Source: Actinomycetes bacterium | Lineage (GTDB): Bacteria; Actinomycetota; Actinomycetes; Nanopelagicales; Nanopelagicaceae | Direction of reading: 5' to 3' | DNA: 28,248 nt | Assembly: GCA_014190175.1 (NCBI GenBank) | Contig: BJFZ01000014.1 | Coordinates: forward strand, 1 to 28,248 | Shown: positions 1 to 8,615 of the stretch, piece after piece | Numbering within the stretch: the first letter of the stretch is position 1 | Layout of the letters: each line of letters opens with the position of its first letter | The notes under the pieces: generated by a model | The model's database searches: none | Told to the model about the DNA's origin: nothing | The model's input: the letters and a program-made list of their open reading frames with translations, nothing else | Program-made: the position numbers and the translations under genes

Positions 1-3000
1 CCTGCACCAAAACGCGCGCATGTTGATCCACCGCCCGCGCCTTCAACTCAACGAGCTGCAATGCAGATGCCATCCATAACAATTCCATCCACACCAACTG
101 CAGCAACACCAACTGCAGTGACACCGCCACAAGGAAACCCGCTGCAACCACAAGTAGTTACCAGTTCTAGAAGTTCTACTCCACTTCCAGCTGATCCAGT
201 TCGTAAAGCGGCACCGGTAATTTCATCTCCTAGCGCCGGACGTGTTGAAGCGCTTCGTGGAACAGCATCCAGAGTTGTTACAAATATGGAAGCATCACTT
301 GAAGTTCCAACTGCAACTAGCGTTCGTGCACTTCCGGCAAAATTATTAATTGACAATCGAATTGTAATAAATAACCACTTGAAACGTGGCCGTGGTGGAA
401 AAGTTTCTTTCACACATTTAATCGGTTATGCAATGGTTAAAGCATTACGTGCGATGCCAGAGATGAATTCATTTTTTACGCATCTTGAAGAAAAACCAGC
501 GGTCGGGCATCCAGATCACATCAATTTAGGAATCGCAATTGATTTAGCAAAATCCGATGGAACCAGACAGTTATTAGTTCCATCAATTAAAGGTTGCGAA
601 GAGATGGATTTCGCACAATTTTGGGACGAATATGAAGCGGTTGTAAAAAAAGCTCGCACAGGAGCACTGGCTGTTGAAGATTTCGCTGGCACCACAGTTT
701 CACTTACAAATCCTGGAACCATCGGAACAGTTCATTCAGTTCCACGGTTGATGCAAGGCCAAGGCTTAATTCTTGGCGTTGGTGCGATGGATTACCCAGC
801 CGAGTATCAAGGAGCGAGTGAAGAGACACTCTCTCGTCTTGCGATTAGCAAAACTGTAACTCTCACAAGCACTTACGATCACCGAATTATCCAAGGCGCA
901 CAATCTGGAGATTTCCTACGCCGGATTCATGAAATATTGCTAGGTGAGGAAAGTTTTTACGATGAAATTTTTGCTGCGCTTCGAATTCCTTATGCTCCAA
1001 TTCGCTGGAATACTGATGTTGAACGCACCAAAGATGATGACATTCACAAAACTGCGCGCGTTCAGGAGTTAATCCACGCTTACCGCAGTCGTGGTCACTT
1101 AATGGCCGACACTGACCCGCTTGAATTCCACATGCGCTCCCACCCAGATCTAGATGTAGTGACTCATGGCTTAACTCTTTGGGATCTTGATCGCGAAGTT
1201 GCGACCGGTGGCTTTGGAACTGAGCCGTTTATGAAGTTACGTAACATTCTTGGAATTTTGCGTGATTCATACTGTCGAGCAATTGGTATTGAATACATGC
1301 ATTTGAGTGATCCAACAGAGCGTAAATGGATGCAAAGTAAAATTGAAGTTGGGTCACCAAGAATTGCGCGCGAAGAACAACTTAGAATTCTACGTAAATT
1401 AAATAGTGCAGAAGCTTTTGAAACATTTTTACAAACTAAGTTTGTTGGCCAAAAGCGATTCTCACTTGAAGGTGGCGAATCTGTAATTCCAATTCTTGAT
1501 GCGATTCTTTCCTCTGCAGCTGAAGCAAAGTTGCAAGAAGTTAGTATCGGAATGCCGCACCGCGGACGTTTAAATGTGTTAGCAAATATCGCCGGAAAAT
1601 CTTATGGTCAAATTTTCCAAGAGTTTGAAGGTCACTACGCTGAAAATGCTGTTCAGGGTTCAGGCGATGTTAAATACCATTTAGGAAGCACCGGAAGATT
1701 TACGGCTGAATCTGGCGCACAGACAAATGTTTATCTAGCCGCAAACCCATCTCACTTAGAAGCGGTAAACCCGGTACTCGAAGGAATTGTGCGCGCAAAG
1801 CAAGACCGAGCAAATATTCGTAAGGCCTACTCAATTCTTCCAGTTCTAATGCATGGCGATGCTGCATTTGCTGGACAAGGAGTTGTCGCTGAAACTTTGA
1901 ACTTATCTCAACTGCCTGGATATCGCACTGGTGGAACCATCCATGTAATTGTTAATAACCAAGTTGGATTCACTACATCACCAACTGCTGCTCGTTCATC
2001 TAGATATGCAACCGATGTTGCGCGAACAGTGCAAGCACCGATTTTCCATGTAAATGGAGATGATCCAGAAGCATGTGTGCGCGTTGCACGTTTAGCTTTT
2101 GAATACCGCCAAGAGTTTAATAAAGATGTGGTAATTGACATGATTTGTTACCGCCGTCGCGGACACAACGAAGGTGATGAACCAAGTTTTACTCAACCAC
2201 TTATGTACAAATTGATTGATGAAAAGCGATCTACCCGAACTTTGTATACCGAAGCGCTAATTGGCCGTGGCGATATTTCAACAGAAGAGGCTGATGAAGT
2301 ACTTCGCGACTTCCAGGTCCAACTTGAAAATATCTTCACAACTGTCCATAACACCGAACCAGAGCCAGATGGAACCATCGTTCCTGAATTCCGTGGTCCT
2401 GAAGCAATAAATACGGCAATCCCTGAAGTTGTTGCTCGCAAAATTGCCGCCACTCAAATCGCTACACCTGATGGATTTACGATTCATCCAAAACTTATTC
2501 CACAACTTGCGCGCAGAGTTGAAATGTTAAATGAGGCCACAATCGATTGGGCGATGGGTGAGGCACTCGCATTTGGTTCGATTTTGCTAGATGGAAAGCA
2601 TATTCGTTTGGCTGGTCAAGATGTTGCCCGCGGAACATTTAGCCAACGTCACGCAGTTATTACTGACCAATTAACAGGCAATGAATGGCTACCACTTCGA
2701 GGATTAATTGAAAATGAAAATCAGTTCTTTGTAATTAACTCTCTATTATCTGAATATGCCGCAATGGGATTTGAATACGGCTACTCAGTTGAACGTGAAG
2801 ATTCACTTGTACTTTGGGAAGGCCAATTCGGAGATTTCGCAAATGGTGCGCAGACCATTATTGATGAGTTCATCTCTTCATCATTACAAAAATGGGGCGA
2901 GCGTTCATCTGTAGTACTGCTACTTCCACATGGTTACGAAGGCCAAGGTCCAGATCATTCATCAGCACGTATCGAAAGATTCTTATTGCTATGCGCCGAA

Positions 3001-3555
3001 GAGAACATGACGGTGGCGCAACCTTCTACGCCTGCTTCTTACTTCCACTTACTTCGTTGGCACATGGCAAACCCTGCTCGCCGTCCGTTAATTGTTTTCA
3101 CTCCTAAATCAATGTTGCGATTAAAAGCTGCCGCTTCTTCCTTGAGCGATTTCACAACTGGTAATTTCAAACCTTTATTGGATGATCCAACAGTTTCAAA
3201 TGCAACGAGATTAATTTTCTGTTCTGGCAAGATTTATCACGACTTAACTGCCGAGCGCGCAAAGTTGGGCGAAAATACAACAGCGATCGTTCGGATTGAA
3301 CAACTTTATCCACTGCCATCACAAGCGATGCGCGAAGTTGCTACAAAACATCCAAATGCAACGATGCTGTGGGTGCAGGACGAACCTGCCAACCAAGGCC
3401 CATGGCCATTTGTTGCACTTAATACATCAGAAGTTTTTGATGGTCGCGTATTGCGTCGAGTCTCTCGGCGTGCCTCTGCAGCCCCGGCCACTGGAAATCA
3501 TCACCTGCATGAAGAAGAACAAAAAGCTTTAATCTTTGAAGCTTTTCAACGCTAA
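1..3555 (+). CDS. kgd: Multifunctional 2-oxoglutarate decarboxylase/dehydrogenase Kgd (5'-truncated)
   Basis: The reading frame is open at base 1; the first ATG, at 61, is internal and lies in a Pro/Ala/Thr-rich linker. About 1184 residues are visible against roughly 1230 in M. tuberculosis Kgd, so only the N-terminus is missing. An acyltransferase (E2-type) catalytic domain comes first, with the active-site segment [17 protein letters not shown] encoded near 870-920. A thiamine-diphosphate E1 domain follows ([11 protein letters not shown] near 1560, GDAAFAGQG near 1857, and a VNNQVGF segment). This E2-E1 fusion without a lipoyl domain is the actinobacterial form that feeds 2-oxoglutarate into the TCA cycle. 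It converges on sodX across 58 bp, where I see no hairpin. Confidence 0.96.
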   Translation, partial: PAPKRAHVDPPPAPSTQRAAMQMPSITIPSTPTAATPTAVTPPQGNPLQPQVVTSSRSSTPLPADPVRKAAPVISSPSAGRVEALRGTASRVVTNMEASLEVPTATSVRALPAKLLIDNRIVINNHLKRGRGGKVSFTHLIGYAMVKALRAMPEMNSFFTHLEEKPAVGHPDHINLGIAIDLAKSDGTRQLLVPSIKGCEEMDFAQFWDEYEAVVKKARTGALAVEDFAGTTVSLTNPGTIGTVHSVPRLMQGQGLILGVGAMDYPAEYQGASEETLSRLAISKTVTLTSTYDHRIIQGAQSGDFLRRIHEILLGEESFYDEIFAALRIPYAPIRWNTDVERTKDDDIHKTARVQELIHAYRSRGHLMADTDPLEFHMRSHPDLDVVTHGLTLWDLDREVATGGFGTEPFMKLRNILGILRDSYCRAIGIEYMHLSDPTERKWMQSKIEVGSPRIAREEQLRILRKLNSAEAFETFLQTKFVGQKRFSLEGGESVIPILDAILSSAAEAKLQEVSIGMPHRGRLNVLANIAGKSYGQIFQEFEGHYAENAVQGSGDVKYHLGSTGRFTAESGAQTNVYLAANPSHLEAVNPVLEGIVRAKQDRANIRKAYSILPVLMHGDAAFAGQGVVAETLNLSQLPGYRTGGTIHVIVNNQVGFTTSPTAARSSRYATDVARTVQAPIFHVNGDDPEACVRVARLAFEYRQEFNKDVVIDMICYRRRGHNEGDEPSFTQPLMYKLIDEKRSTRTLYTEALIGRGDISTEEADEVLRDFQVQLENIFTTVHNTEPEPDGTIVPEFRGPEAINTAIPEVVARKIAATQIATPDGFTIHPKLIPQLARRVEMLNEATIDWAMGEALAFGSILLDGKHIRLAGQDVARGTFSQRHAVITDQLTGNEWLPLRGLIENENQFFVINSLLSEYAAMGFEYGYSVEREDSLVLWEGQFGDFANGAQTIIDEFISSSLQKWGERSSVVLLLPHGYEGQGPDHSSARIERFLLLCAEENMTVAQPSTPASYFHLLRWHMANPARRPLIVFTPKSMLRLKAAASSLSDFTTGNFKPLLDDPTVSNATRLIFCSGKIYHDLTAERAKLGENTTAIVRIEQLYPLPSQAMREVATKHPNATMLWVQDEPANQGPWPFVALNTSEVFDGRVLRRVSRRASAAPATGNHHLHEEEQKALIFEAFQR

Positions 3556-3613
3556 GTTAAAAGCAAAAAATAATTTTCTAAACTCTTATCGTTGCAATTA
3601 AAACTTTTCCTAG

Positions 3614-4051
3614 TTAACTTCTTTTTTTCCAGTAACGAAATAAGTATTTCCCGATAATTTCTTTGCGAGTAAGAAAACCCCAACTTCTAGAATCGATACT
3701 TGGTTCAGTGTTGTCGCCTTCAACCCAAAATCGCTTTTTCTCAATCTTTGTGATCCGCTTAATGTATTGAATTCCAGGTTGATCATCTCTTTCAATGACC
3801 ACGATATTTCCTACTTCGAGTTTCTTACGCCTTGGTCTCCACTTGACCGCAACCCAGTCACCGTCATTTAAGGTCGGCACCATAGAGGCACCACTAACTG
3901 CGACCGTGCCGTACCTACGTAAAAACCTGCTGGCAATGCGAATGAAAACCCGCAAGCCAACCAAAATTGCCGCTTGGGTCTTCGGCTTGAATTTCCCTAA
4001 TGCAGGATTGATAGACACGGTAGTAGTCTGGCACTTAATTGATTTAACCAA
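3614..4051 (-). CDS. sodX: S26-type signal peptidase, probable NiSOD maturation protease SodX
   Basis: A small protein of 145 aa with the S26 serine/lysine protease signature: GASMVPTL (nucleophile Ser56) and YIKRITK (general base Lys98). The stretch at residues 27-45 is weakly hydrophobic. Known role of the family next to sodN: removal of the NiSOD leader to free the N-terminal His that binds nickel. It is divergent from sodN with a gap of 54 bp, which supports this assignment over a general LepB peptidase. The start is uncertain. The frame begins with TTG at 4051, a GTG lies at 4018, and only a weak AGG precedes the TTG. The first 45 or so residues may therefore be partly untranslated. Confidence 0.88.
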   Translation of the reverse strand: MVKSIKCQTTTVSINPALGKFKPKTQAAILVGLRVFIRIASRFLRRYGTVAVSGASMVPTLNDGDWVAVKWRPRRKKLEVGNIVVIERDDQPGIQYIKRITKIEKKRFWVEGDNTEPSIDSRSWGFLTRKEIIGKYLFRYWKKRS

Positions 4052-4105
4052 AACCTAGACATGGCACCCTTTTGCAGGTCCAGGATGAAATTAGGAGAGG
4101 TAAAA

Positions 4106-4561
4106 ATGTTAAAAAGCAGATTTAATTCTGGTTCCGCTGGTTCCGCTGGTGCTGCGTTAAAAGTAGTCGAGTCATTCTTCGCTCCAAAGCAAATTGTTCT
4201 AGCTCACTGTGATCTTCCTTGTGGAGTTTACGATCCATCCCAAGCCAAAATTGAGGCACTCTCGGTTAAGGCTGCCATGGAAAAATATGCGGCAAGTAGT
4301 GACCCTGATTTCAAATCACGAGCCGTTGCAGTAAAAGAAGTGCGCTCGCATCAAGTTAAGGAACATCTTTGGGTGCTTTGGACTGATTACTTTAAACCAA
4401 ATCATTTTGAGGCTTATCCAAACTTGCACACCTTATTTAATGAAGCAACAAAACTTGCTGGTGCAACTGGAACTAAAGGTACTAACGATGTTGCAGTTGC
4501 CGATAAGTTGCTAGCTAAAATCGAAGAGATCTCTGAGATTTTCTGGGCGACTAAAAAGTAA
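4106..4561 (+). CDS. sodN: Nickel superoxide dismutase precursor
   Basis: 151 aa. The nickel hook HCDLPCGVYDP is complete: after cleavage, His1, Cys2 and Cys6 bind Ni, and Tyr9 and Asp3 are also present. This leaves a 33-aa leader and a mature chain of 118 aa, near the usual 117. The enzyme converts superoxide to O2 and H2O2. I chose ATG 4106 because AGGAGAGG (4093-4100) sits 5 nt upstream; it is one of few genes here with a strong Shine-Dalgarno, which fits high expression. An in-frame ATG at 4061 lacks such a site. The leader contains a short GSAGSAG repeat encoded by a 9-bp duplication. The maturation protease gene is divergent next door. Confidence 0.97.
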   Translation: MLKSRFNSGSAGSAGAALKVVESFFAPKQIVLAHCDLPCGVYDPSQAKIEALSVKAAMEKYAASSDPDFKSRAVAVKEVRSHQVKEHLWVLWTDYFKPNHFEAYPNLHTLFNEATKLAGATGTKGTNDVAVADKLLAKIEEISEIFWATKK

Positions 4562-4581
4562 TAAATTTAAAGTTGATCAAA

Positions 4582-4998
4582 CTATTGATGGCTTAAGGAT
4601 TGTGCCGCGGCTTTAGCAAGAAATGAAACGCGATCAACTACAGCGCGAATCACTAAGCCGCGGGCAATCAAACGCTCTTGTTCATGGACTTCAATCTCAA
4701 AAGTTAACCGGTTATTTTCAACTTTTGTGCAGGTAGCTATCGCTCGAACTTCGGCACCAATACTTGCCGTTGAAATATGATCAAACTCAACGCGAATTCC
4801 AACTGATGTTTCTCCTTGTTCTATACATTCAAGTAACGCTGCGACGGTTGCACTCTCAGCAAGTGCAATAACTTGAGGAGTTGCCAACACCGGAACATCG
4901 CCACTTCCATGAGCGATTGCGGTATCACCTTGACGCACACTCATTCCTGACATTCCAACTACACCTAAATACTTTTCTGAAAATTGTTCAGGGCTCAT
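4582..4998 (-). CDS. FlK-like hotdog thioesterase
   Basis: 138 aa, single hotdog domain. The segment GSGDVPVLATPQVIALAES is typical of fluoroacetyl-CoA thioesterase (FlK) relatives. The catalytic positions can be matched: Thr40, Glu48 and His74 have exactly the spacing of the FlK triad Thr42-Glu50-His76. The likely activity is hydrolysis of a short acyl-CoA. Use of fluoroacetyl-CoA is not implied, since most relatives act on unknown substrates. It is the last gene of the sigR operon and starts 12 bp after the carrier stop codon. The junction carries three ATGA motifs 8 bp apart in different frames; only the ATG at 4998 opens this gene. It may be a housekeeping or thiol-stress acyl-CoA scavenger (inference). 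Confidence 0.82.
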   Translation of the reverse strand: MSPEQFSEKYLGVVGMSGMSVRQGDTAIAHGSGDVPVLATPQVIALAESATVAALLECIEQGETSVGIRVEFDHISTASIGAEVRAIATCTKVENNRLTFEIEVHEQERLIARGLVIRAVVDRVSFLAKAAAQSLSHQ

Positions 4999-5010
4999 TT
5001 GCTCATTTAC

Positions 5011-5256
5011 TCATTTTCCTTGCTCTGCAATCATTATTAATGGGTCGCCCTCTTGGATGATCTCCCCAGGCGTAACTGCAATCTCGATTACTTTTCCAGC
5101 AAATTCAGATAGCACCGGGATTTCCATCTTCATCGAATCAAGAAGTAATACCGTTTGCCCGATTATTACCGATTCTCCAATTGTGACTGATACCGACAAC
5201 ACATTCGCCACCATCTCAGCGCGAATCGTGTAAATCTTCTGGTCTGCTTCAGCCAT
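5011..5256 (-). CDS. Stand-alone biotin/lipoyl attachment-domain protein (TB7.3-like)
   Basis: 81 aa, a complete biotinyl/lipoyl domain and nothing else. The modification motif is DSMKMEIPV with the acceptor Lys43; the MKM context indicates biotin rather than lipoate. It resembles M. tuberculosis Rv3221c (TB7.3), which also lies directly beside the sigH-rshA pair. It begins 22 bp after the rsrA stop codon and is probably co-transcribed with sigR-rsrA. No carboxylase or transcarboxylase subunit is encoded nearby, so its partner enzyme is not shown. Family membership is clear; the physiological role is unknown. Confidence 0.9.
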   Translation of the reverse strand: MAEADQKIYTIRAEMVANVLSVSVTIGESVIIGQTVLLLDSMKMEIPVLSEFAGKVIEIAVTPGEIIQEGDPLIMIAEQGK

Positions 5257-5278
5257 ACGAGCAACTTACTCGGAATTA

Positions 5279-5623
5279 TTACTCTTGCTCGTAACTCTCG
5301 CGAATTTCGACATGAGTTTGAATAAAAGTATCGGTAGAAATTTCAGTATAGGTAATGCTCTGTGACCAAGAAATGCTCTGGACCGCCAGATCACTAGCTA
5401 TCCGTTGCCGTAATTCTTGCGGTGCCGTCTCGGCGCAAGATCTTGAAAGTAAATTCCTGAATCTATGTTCGGCCATTTGCTCACCAGCACAAGGTGGACA
5501 TTCGCTCAAATGAAACTCAATGGCATGGCTTACTTGTTGGTCTTCAATTTCCCCATCAATAAAGAGGATTAGGGCGTGCAACACCTCAGTGCAAGGAGTT
5601 TGATGAGGATTTCCACAACTCAT
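5279..5623 (-). CDS. rsrA: Zinc-binding redox-sensing anti-sigma factor RsrA/RshA
   Basis: 114 aa with the ZAS motif His38-x3-Cys42-x2-Cys45 (HLSECPPC) plus Cys11 and Cys3. In Streptomyces RsrA the zinc ligands and redox switch are Cys11, His37, Cys41 and Cys44, so the pattern is reproduced with a one-residue shift. Known mechanism: the reduced, zinc-loaded form holds SigR; disulfide formation releases it. The start ATG at 5623 overlaps the sigR stop codon (ATGA), which favours coupled translation and balanced amounts of the pair. The C-terminal part (residues 75-114) is acidic and poorly conserved. Confidence 0.93.
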   Translation of the reverse strand: MSCGNPHQTPCTEVLHALILFIDGEIEDQQVSHAIEFHLSECPPCAGEQMAEHRFRNLLSRSCAETAPQELRQRIASDLAVQSISWSQSITYTEISTDTFIQTHVEIRESYEQE

Positions 5624-6327
5624 TTGTCATCACCTGCACTTTTTATATATCCACTTTCAATTGCATAATCAGTTAACAAATCACGTAACAATTTCCGGCC
5701 TCGATGAAGACGTGACATCACAGTTCCAGAAGGCGTATCCATGATTTCGGAAATCTCTTTATAAGAAAAACCCTCTACATCGGCTAAATACACCGCGAGA
5801 CGAAACTCTTCTGGGAGTGATTGCATCGCGCGCTTAATATCGCCATCGGGAAGATTCTCCAACGCCTCAACTTCTGCAGATTTTCCTTGATCGCTGGTAT
5901 GTGAGGCAGATTTGGCTAATTGCCAATCTTCAATTTCCCCATCTGCAATTAACGGTTGACGTTGATTTTTACGATAAATATTTATAAAGGTGGTAGTTAA
6001 AATTCGATATAGCCAAGCCCTTAAATTTGTACCCTCTTCAAATTGATGGAATGAATTAAAAGCCTTGGCATATGTTTCTTGAACTAAGTCTTGGGCATCT
6101 TCAGGATTTTTTGTCATCCGTAGTGCTGCGCTATAAAGAGCGTCTAGAAATGGCAATGCATCTTTTTCAAATCTTGCTTTGCGCGCAGTGGAACTTTCAT
6201 TGTTTTTTGCAATCGCATTATTTCGCGCTAAAGGTTCCAGGGAGCCGTTTGATTGGCTATCTGTACTTTCAAGATCTTTTGCGCGCGTCACAACACCTGA
6301 CTTTACACTCATATTTAGTTCAACCAT
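5620..6327 (-). CDS. sigR: ECF sigma factor SigR/SigH (thiol-oxidative stress)
   Basis: 235 aa as drawn. Region 2 spans roughly residues 50-125 ([46 protein letters not shown]). Region 4 spans about 165-225 ([40 protein letters not shown]). It is very close to M. tuberculosis SigH over the core. The start is open: ATG 6327 gives about 51 residues ahead of ARFE, against about 26 in SigH. ATG 6312 and GTG 6291 are in-frame alternatives. A sigma-R-type promoter match lies exactly over ATG 6327, so the autoregulated transcript would probably begin downstream and use 6312 or a later start. Target genes would be thioredoxin and mycothiol functions, none of which lie in this window. Confidence 0.95.
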   Translation of the reverse strand: MVELNMSVKSGVVTRAKDLESTDSQSNGSLEPLARNNAIAKNNESSTARKARFEKDALPFLDALYSAALRMTKNPEDAQDLVQETYAKAFNSFHQFEEGTNLRAWLYRILTTTFINIYRKNQRQPLIADGEIEDWQLAKSASHTSDQGKSAEVEALENLPDGDIKRAMQSLPEEFRLAVYLADVEGFSYKEISEIMDTPSGTVMSRLHRGRKLLRDLLTDYAIESGYIKSAGDDK

Positions 6328-6348
6328 TGGGCGGTTTACCTTATTCCC
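6322..6348 (-). promoter_or_regulatory. Sigma-R-type promoter of sigR
   Basis: On the minus strand GGGAAT (6348-6343) is followed after exactly 18 nt by GTT (6324-6322). This matches the known SigR/SigH consensus (GGGAAT, 16-20 nt, GTT). The -10 element overlaps the ATG at 6327, so transcription would start near 6313-6316, just before the in-frame ATG at 6312. Positive autoregulation is known for this family; the placement here is inference from the match. Confidence 0.6.
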
Positions 6349-6393
6349 GCTACTTCCCCAACCAATTCCCCACTAGTTCCCCAATAGCTCCCC
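6344..6393. repeat. Helically phased TTCCCC (GGGGAA) repeat upstream of sigR
   Basis: Five copies of T(T)CCC(C) begin at 6344, 6354, 6366, 6377 and 6388, with steps of 10, 12, 11 and 11 bp. Read on the minus strand each copy is GGGGAA-like and resembles the -35 element of sigma-R promoters; the last copy is the -35 of the promoter described at 6322-6348. The intervening bases differ. Confidence 0.6.
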
Positions 6394-6498
6394 GTCCTGC
6401 AGGAAGGTATGGGAGGTGCGACTACCCCCGATATTTTGATGCGACAACTTTCCGCGAATTACCACTACTTACTTCAACTTGCTTCTACTTACTTAAAC

Positions 6499-7173
6499 TC
6501 ACAACAGGGTTTGCGCTTCACCTAACGAAATCTTCGTCAACAAAGAAGGATCATTATTTTGCGTGAAGTTAACTTGATTAGAAACTGGGTATGCCTTTAA
6601 CTCAGCGCTTTCAGGAGTTAAACCTTGACGAATCAAATCTCGAGCACTTACTTCATCATTAATTTTTGGATCTAACCATCTTTGCCAATCTTCTTTCGGT
6701 AAAAAAAGTGGCATGCGATGATGAATACTTGCAAGAAAACCTTCCGCCTCTTTGGTAATTATTGCGGCTGTTCCATTTTCATAAATGCCAGCCATCGCTA
6801 ATTGCTTTTTATCGTTTCGCTGAATAAAAAATGGTTGCTTGCTTGGGTATTCTCCCAATTCGGTGGCCCACTCAAAATATCCAGTTGCTGGAATTAAACA
6901 ACGGCGAGCGCGAAATGCAGATTTGAATGATGGCTTCTCATGAACAGATTCACTTCGAGCATTAATAGTATTTGCACCCGTAAATCCACTTTTTGCCCAA
7001 GTTGGAATTAATCCCCATTTCATAATCTCCAACCGCTGCTCAACAATTACATAAATATCTGAGGTCGGCGCAACATTCCAACTTTGATTTAACTCACGCT
7101 CTGGTACTCCGACTAAAGCGAACTCCGTTGCGATCTCATCAATACTTGCCGTTGCGGCAAAACGTCCACACAT
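6499..7173 (-). CDS. SRAP-domain protein (YedK/HMCES family, abasic-site crosslinking)
   Basis: 224 aa, full-length SRAP domain. Met1-Cys2-Gly3 places the catalytic cysteine at position 2. Other family motifs are WNVAPT, NARSE, GYFEW (active-site Glu) and HHRMP (active-site His). Known role: Cys2 forms a thiazolidine link with abasic sites in single-stranded DNA and shields replication forks. M. tuberculosis Rv3226c is the likely counterpart and also sits between sigH and aroA. The start ATG has no Shine-Dalgarno, but TAGAAT ends 6 nt upstream, so the message is probably leaderless; this also makes Met1-Cys2 the only sensible start. The 171-bp gap to sigR holds the phased repeat and promoter. 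Confidence 0.94.
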   Translation of the reverse strand: MCGRFAATASIDEIATEFALVGVPERELNQSWNVAPTSDIYVIVEQRLEIMKWGLIPTWAKSGFTGANTINARSESVHEKPSFKSAFRARRCLIPATGYFEWATELGEYPSKQPFFIQRNDKKQLAMAGIYENGTAAIITKEAEGFLASIHHRMPLFLPKEDWQRWLDPKINDEVSARDLIRQGLTPESAELKAYPVSNQVNFTQNNDPSLLTKISLGEAQTLL

Positions 7174-7179
7174 AAGCCA

Positions 7180-7185
7180 ATTCTA
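7180..7185 (-). promoter_or_regulatory. -10 element TAGAAT of the SRAP gene
   Basis: TAGAAT fits TANNNT and ends 6 nt before the ATG at 7173. No Shine-Dalgarno is present between them, so the start codon is the expected first transcribed codon. Confidence 0.6.
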
Positions 7186-7230
7186 CGCAAGCCTACGCAC
7201 GCCTACGACTAACAAGTCACACCACCTTCG

Positions 7231-7275
7231 ATCCGAATAAGTCAGCACCCATCCGAATACATCAGCACCCATCCG
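7231..7275. repeat. 20-bp tandem repeat between SRAP gene and aroA
   Basis: Two adjacent 20-bp units (7231-7250 and 7251-7270) differ at two positions, and the first five bases of a third follow. The unit begins ATCCGAATA and ends CAGCACCC. It lies in the 141-bp divergent intergenic region, just upstream of the aroA -10 element. A shorter GCCTACG(C/A) duplication lies at about 7190-7208. Confidence 0.75.
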
Positions 7276-7302
7276 CGGAAAATCAGAGCCGCTTTAACTG
7301 GG

Positions 7303-7308
7303 TATCCT
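7303..7308 (+). promoter_or_regulatory. -10 element TATCCT of aroA
   Basis: TATCCT (TANNNT) ends 6 nt before the GTG start at 7315 and there is no Shine-Dalgarno; a leaderless transcript is expected. No convincing -35 is visible. Confidence 0.6.
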
Positions 7309-7314
7309 TAGCAG

Positions 7315-8601
7315 GTGCCAAATACATCTAATCAGCTATGGCTTGCTCCGCAGGCTCGCGAGATGTTAGCCGCTGCAGTGGTAATTCCAAGTTCAAAATC
7401 GGTGATGAACCGGGCATTAGTACTCGGGGCACTTGCGACTACACCTTCAACTCTGTATCGCCCCCTCTACTCGCGTGATAGTTCACTAATGGTTGCCGGA
7501 TTGCGCGCTATGGGCACTTGGATTGATGAACAACCAAAATCGATCTCGATCTCACCGCGTCCTTTAGTTGCGGTAAACAACATTGATGTTGGAAACGCCG
7601 GAACCGTGATGCGCTTCTTGCCACCACTAGCTGCTCTAGCACTTGGTGATATCGCTTTTGATGGAGATGCCCGATCTCATGAACGTCCGCTTGCTCCTGT
7701 CATTAAAGCGCTGATCGAATTAGGTGCCGATATTGATCACGGCGGACGTTTTGGTTTACCGCTAACTATTCATGGTTCTGGTTCATTAAAGGGTGGGGAG
7801 ATCTCAATTGATGCAAGTGCATCAAGTCAATTTGTTTCCGCTCTCCTATTAGCTGCACCACACATGGATAAAGGTTTAATTGTAAAAAATATTGGACCTT
7901 CACTTCCTTCTGCGCCACATATTGAAATGACCGTTGCGATGTTGCGCGAGCGCGGCATAAAAGTTGATAACTCTCTCCCAAATATTTGGAAAGTAACTCC
8001 TGGAGAAATATTTTCGGTCAAAAGTATTATCGAACCAGATCTATCAAATGCTGCTCCATTTATGGTCGCTGCAATGATTGCTGGCGGCTCTGTAACAATT
8101 TTAGATTGGCCAACAAAAACAACTCAACCAGGTGACCAACTCCGTGGAATTTTTACGCAGATGGGAGCAAATTTAGAGTTTGCAAATGGTGGCTTAACTA
8201 TTACCGGCTCAGGTTATATAAATGGTATTGATATTGATTTAAATGAAGTTGGCGAATTGACTCCCTCTATTGCCGCACTTGCTGCATTAGCCTCATCTCC
8301 TTCACACCTGCGTGGCATCGGACATCTGCGACTACATGAAACTGATCGCCTTAAAGCTTTAGCATCTGAGATAAATGGATTGGGTGGGGATGTTATTGCC
8401 CATACTGATTCACTTGAAATTAAACCGCGCAAATTACATGGTGGAACATTCCATACTTACGAAGATCATCGACTTGCAACAGCTGGAGCCATAATCGGGT
8501 TAGCAGTTAAAGATGTTTACGTTGAAAATATTGAGACGACCAAGAAAACAATTCCAGATTTCACTTTACTTTGGAAAAGTATTCTCGAAACCAGTAATTA
8601 A
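7315..8601 (+). CDS. aroA: 3-phosphoshikimate 1-carboxyvinyltransferase (EPSP synthase)
   Basis: 428 aa, the usual length. It transfers enolpyruvyl from PEP to shikimate-3-phosphate in the shikimate pathway. Visible motifs: PSSKSVMNRALVLGAL (substrate-binding Lys, Ser, Arg), VGNAGTVMRFLPPLAAL, DARSHERPLAPVI, SSQFVSALLLAAP, LRLHETDRLKAL and TYEDHRLATAGAIIG, in the correct order. The GTG start is chosen because a TANNNT element lies exactly 6 nt upstream and no other in-frame start precedes it in a plausible context. The rsgA start codon follows after 14 bp, so the two are probably co-transcribed. The same aroA-rsgA pair stands beside the SRAP gene in mycobacteria (Rv3226c-Rv3228). Confidence 0.97.
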   Translation: MPNTSNQLWLAPQAREMLAAAVVIPSSKSVMNRALVLGALATTPSTLYRPLYSRDSSLMVAGLRAMGTWIDEQPKSISISPRPLVAVNNIDVGNAGTVMRFLPPLAALALGDIAFDGDARSHERPLAPVIKALIELGADIDHGGRFGLPLTIHGSGSLKGGEISIDASASSQFVSALLLAAPHMDKGLIVKNIGPSLPSAPHIEMTVAMLRERGIKVDNSLPNIWKVTPGEIFSVKSIIEPDLSNAAPFMVAAMIAGGSVTILDWPTKTTQPGDQLRGIFTQMGANLEFANGGLTITGSGYINGIDIDLNEVGELTPSIAALAALASSPSHLRGIGHLRLHETDRLKALASEINGLGGDVIAHTDSLEIKPRKLHGGTFHTYEDHRLATAGAIIGLAVKDVYVENIETTKKTIPDFTLLWKSILETSN

Positions 8602-8615
8602 TTGGTGATTATCTA

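Noticed and set aside
3556..3613. Terminator between convergent kgd and sodX
   Set aside because: The 58 bp are AT-rich, but I find no stem of useful length.
6072..6566. Plus-strand 164-codon frame over sigR and its upstream region
   Set aside because: It is antisense to the conserved sigma factor and has no recognisable domain.
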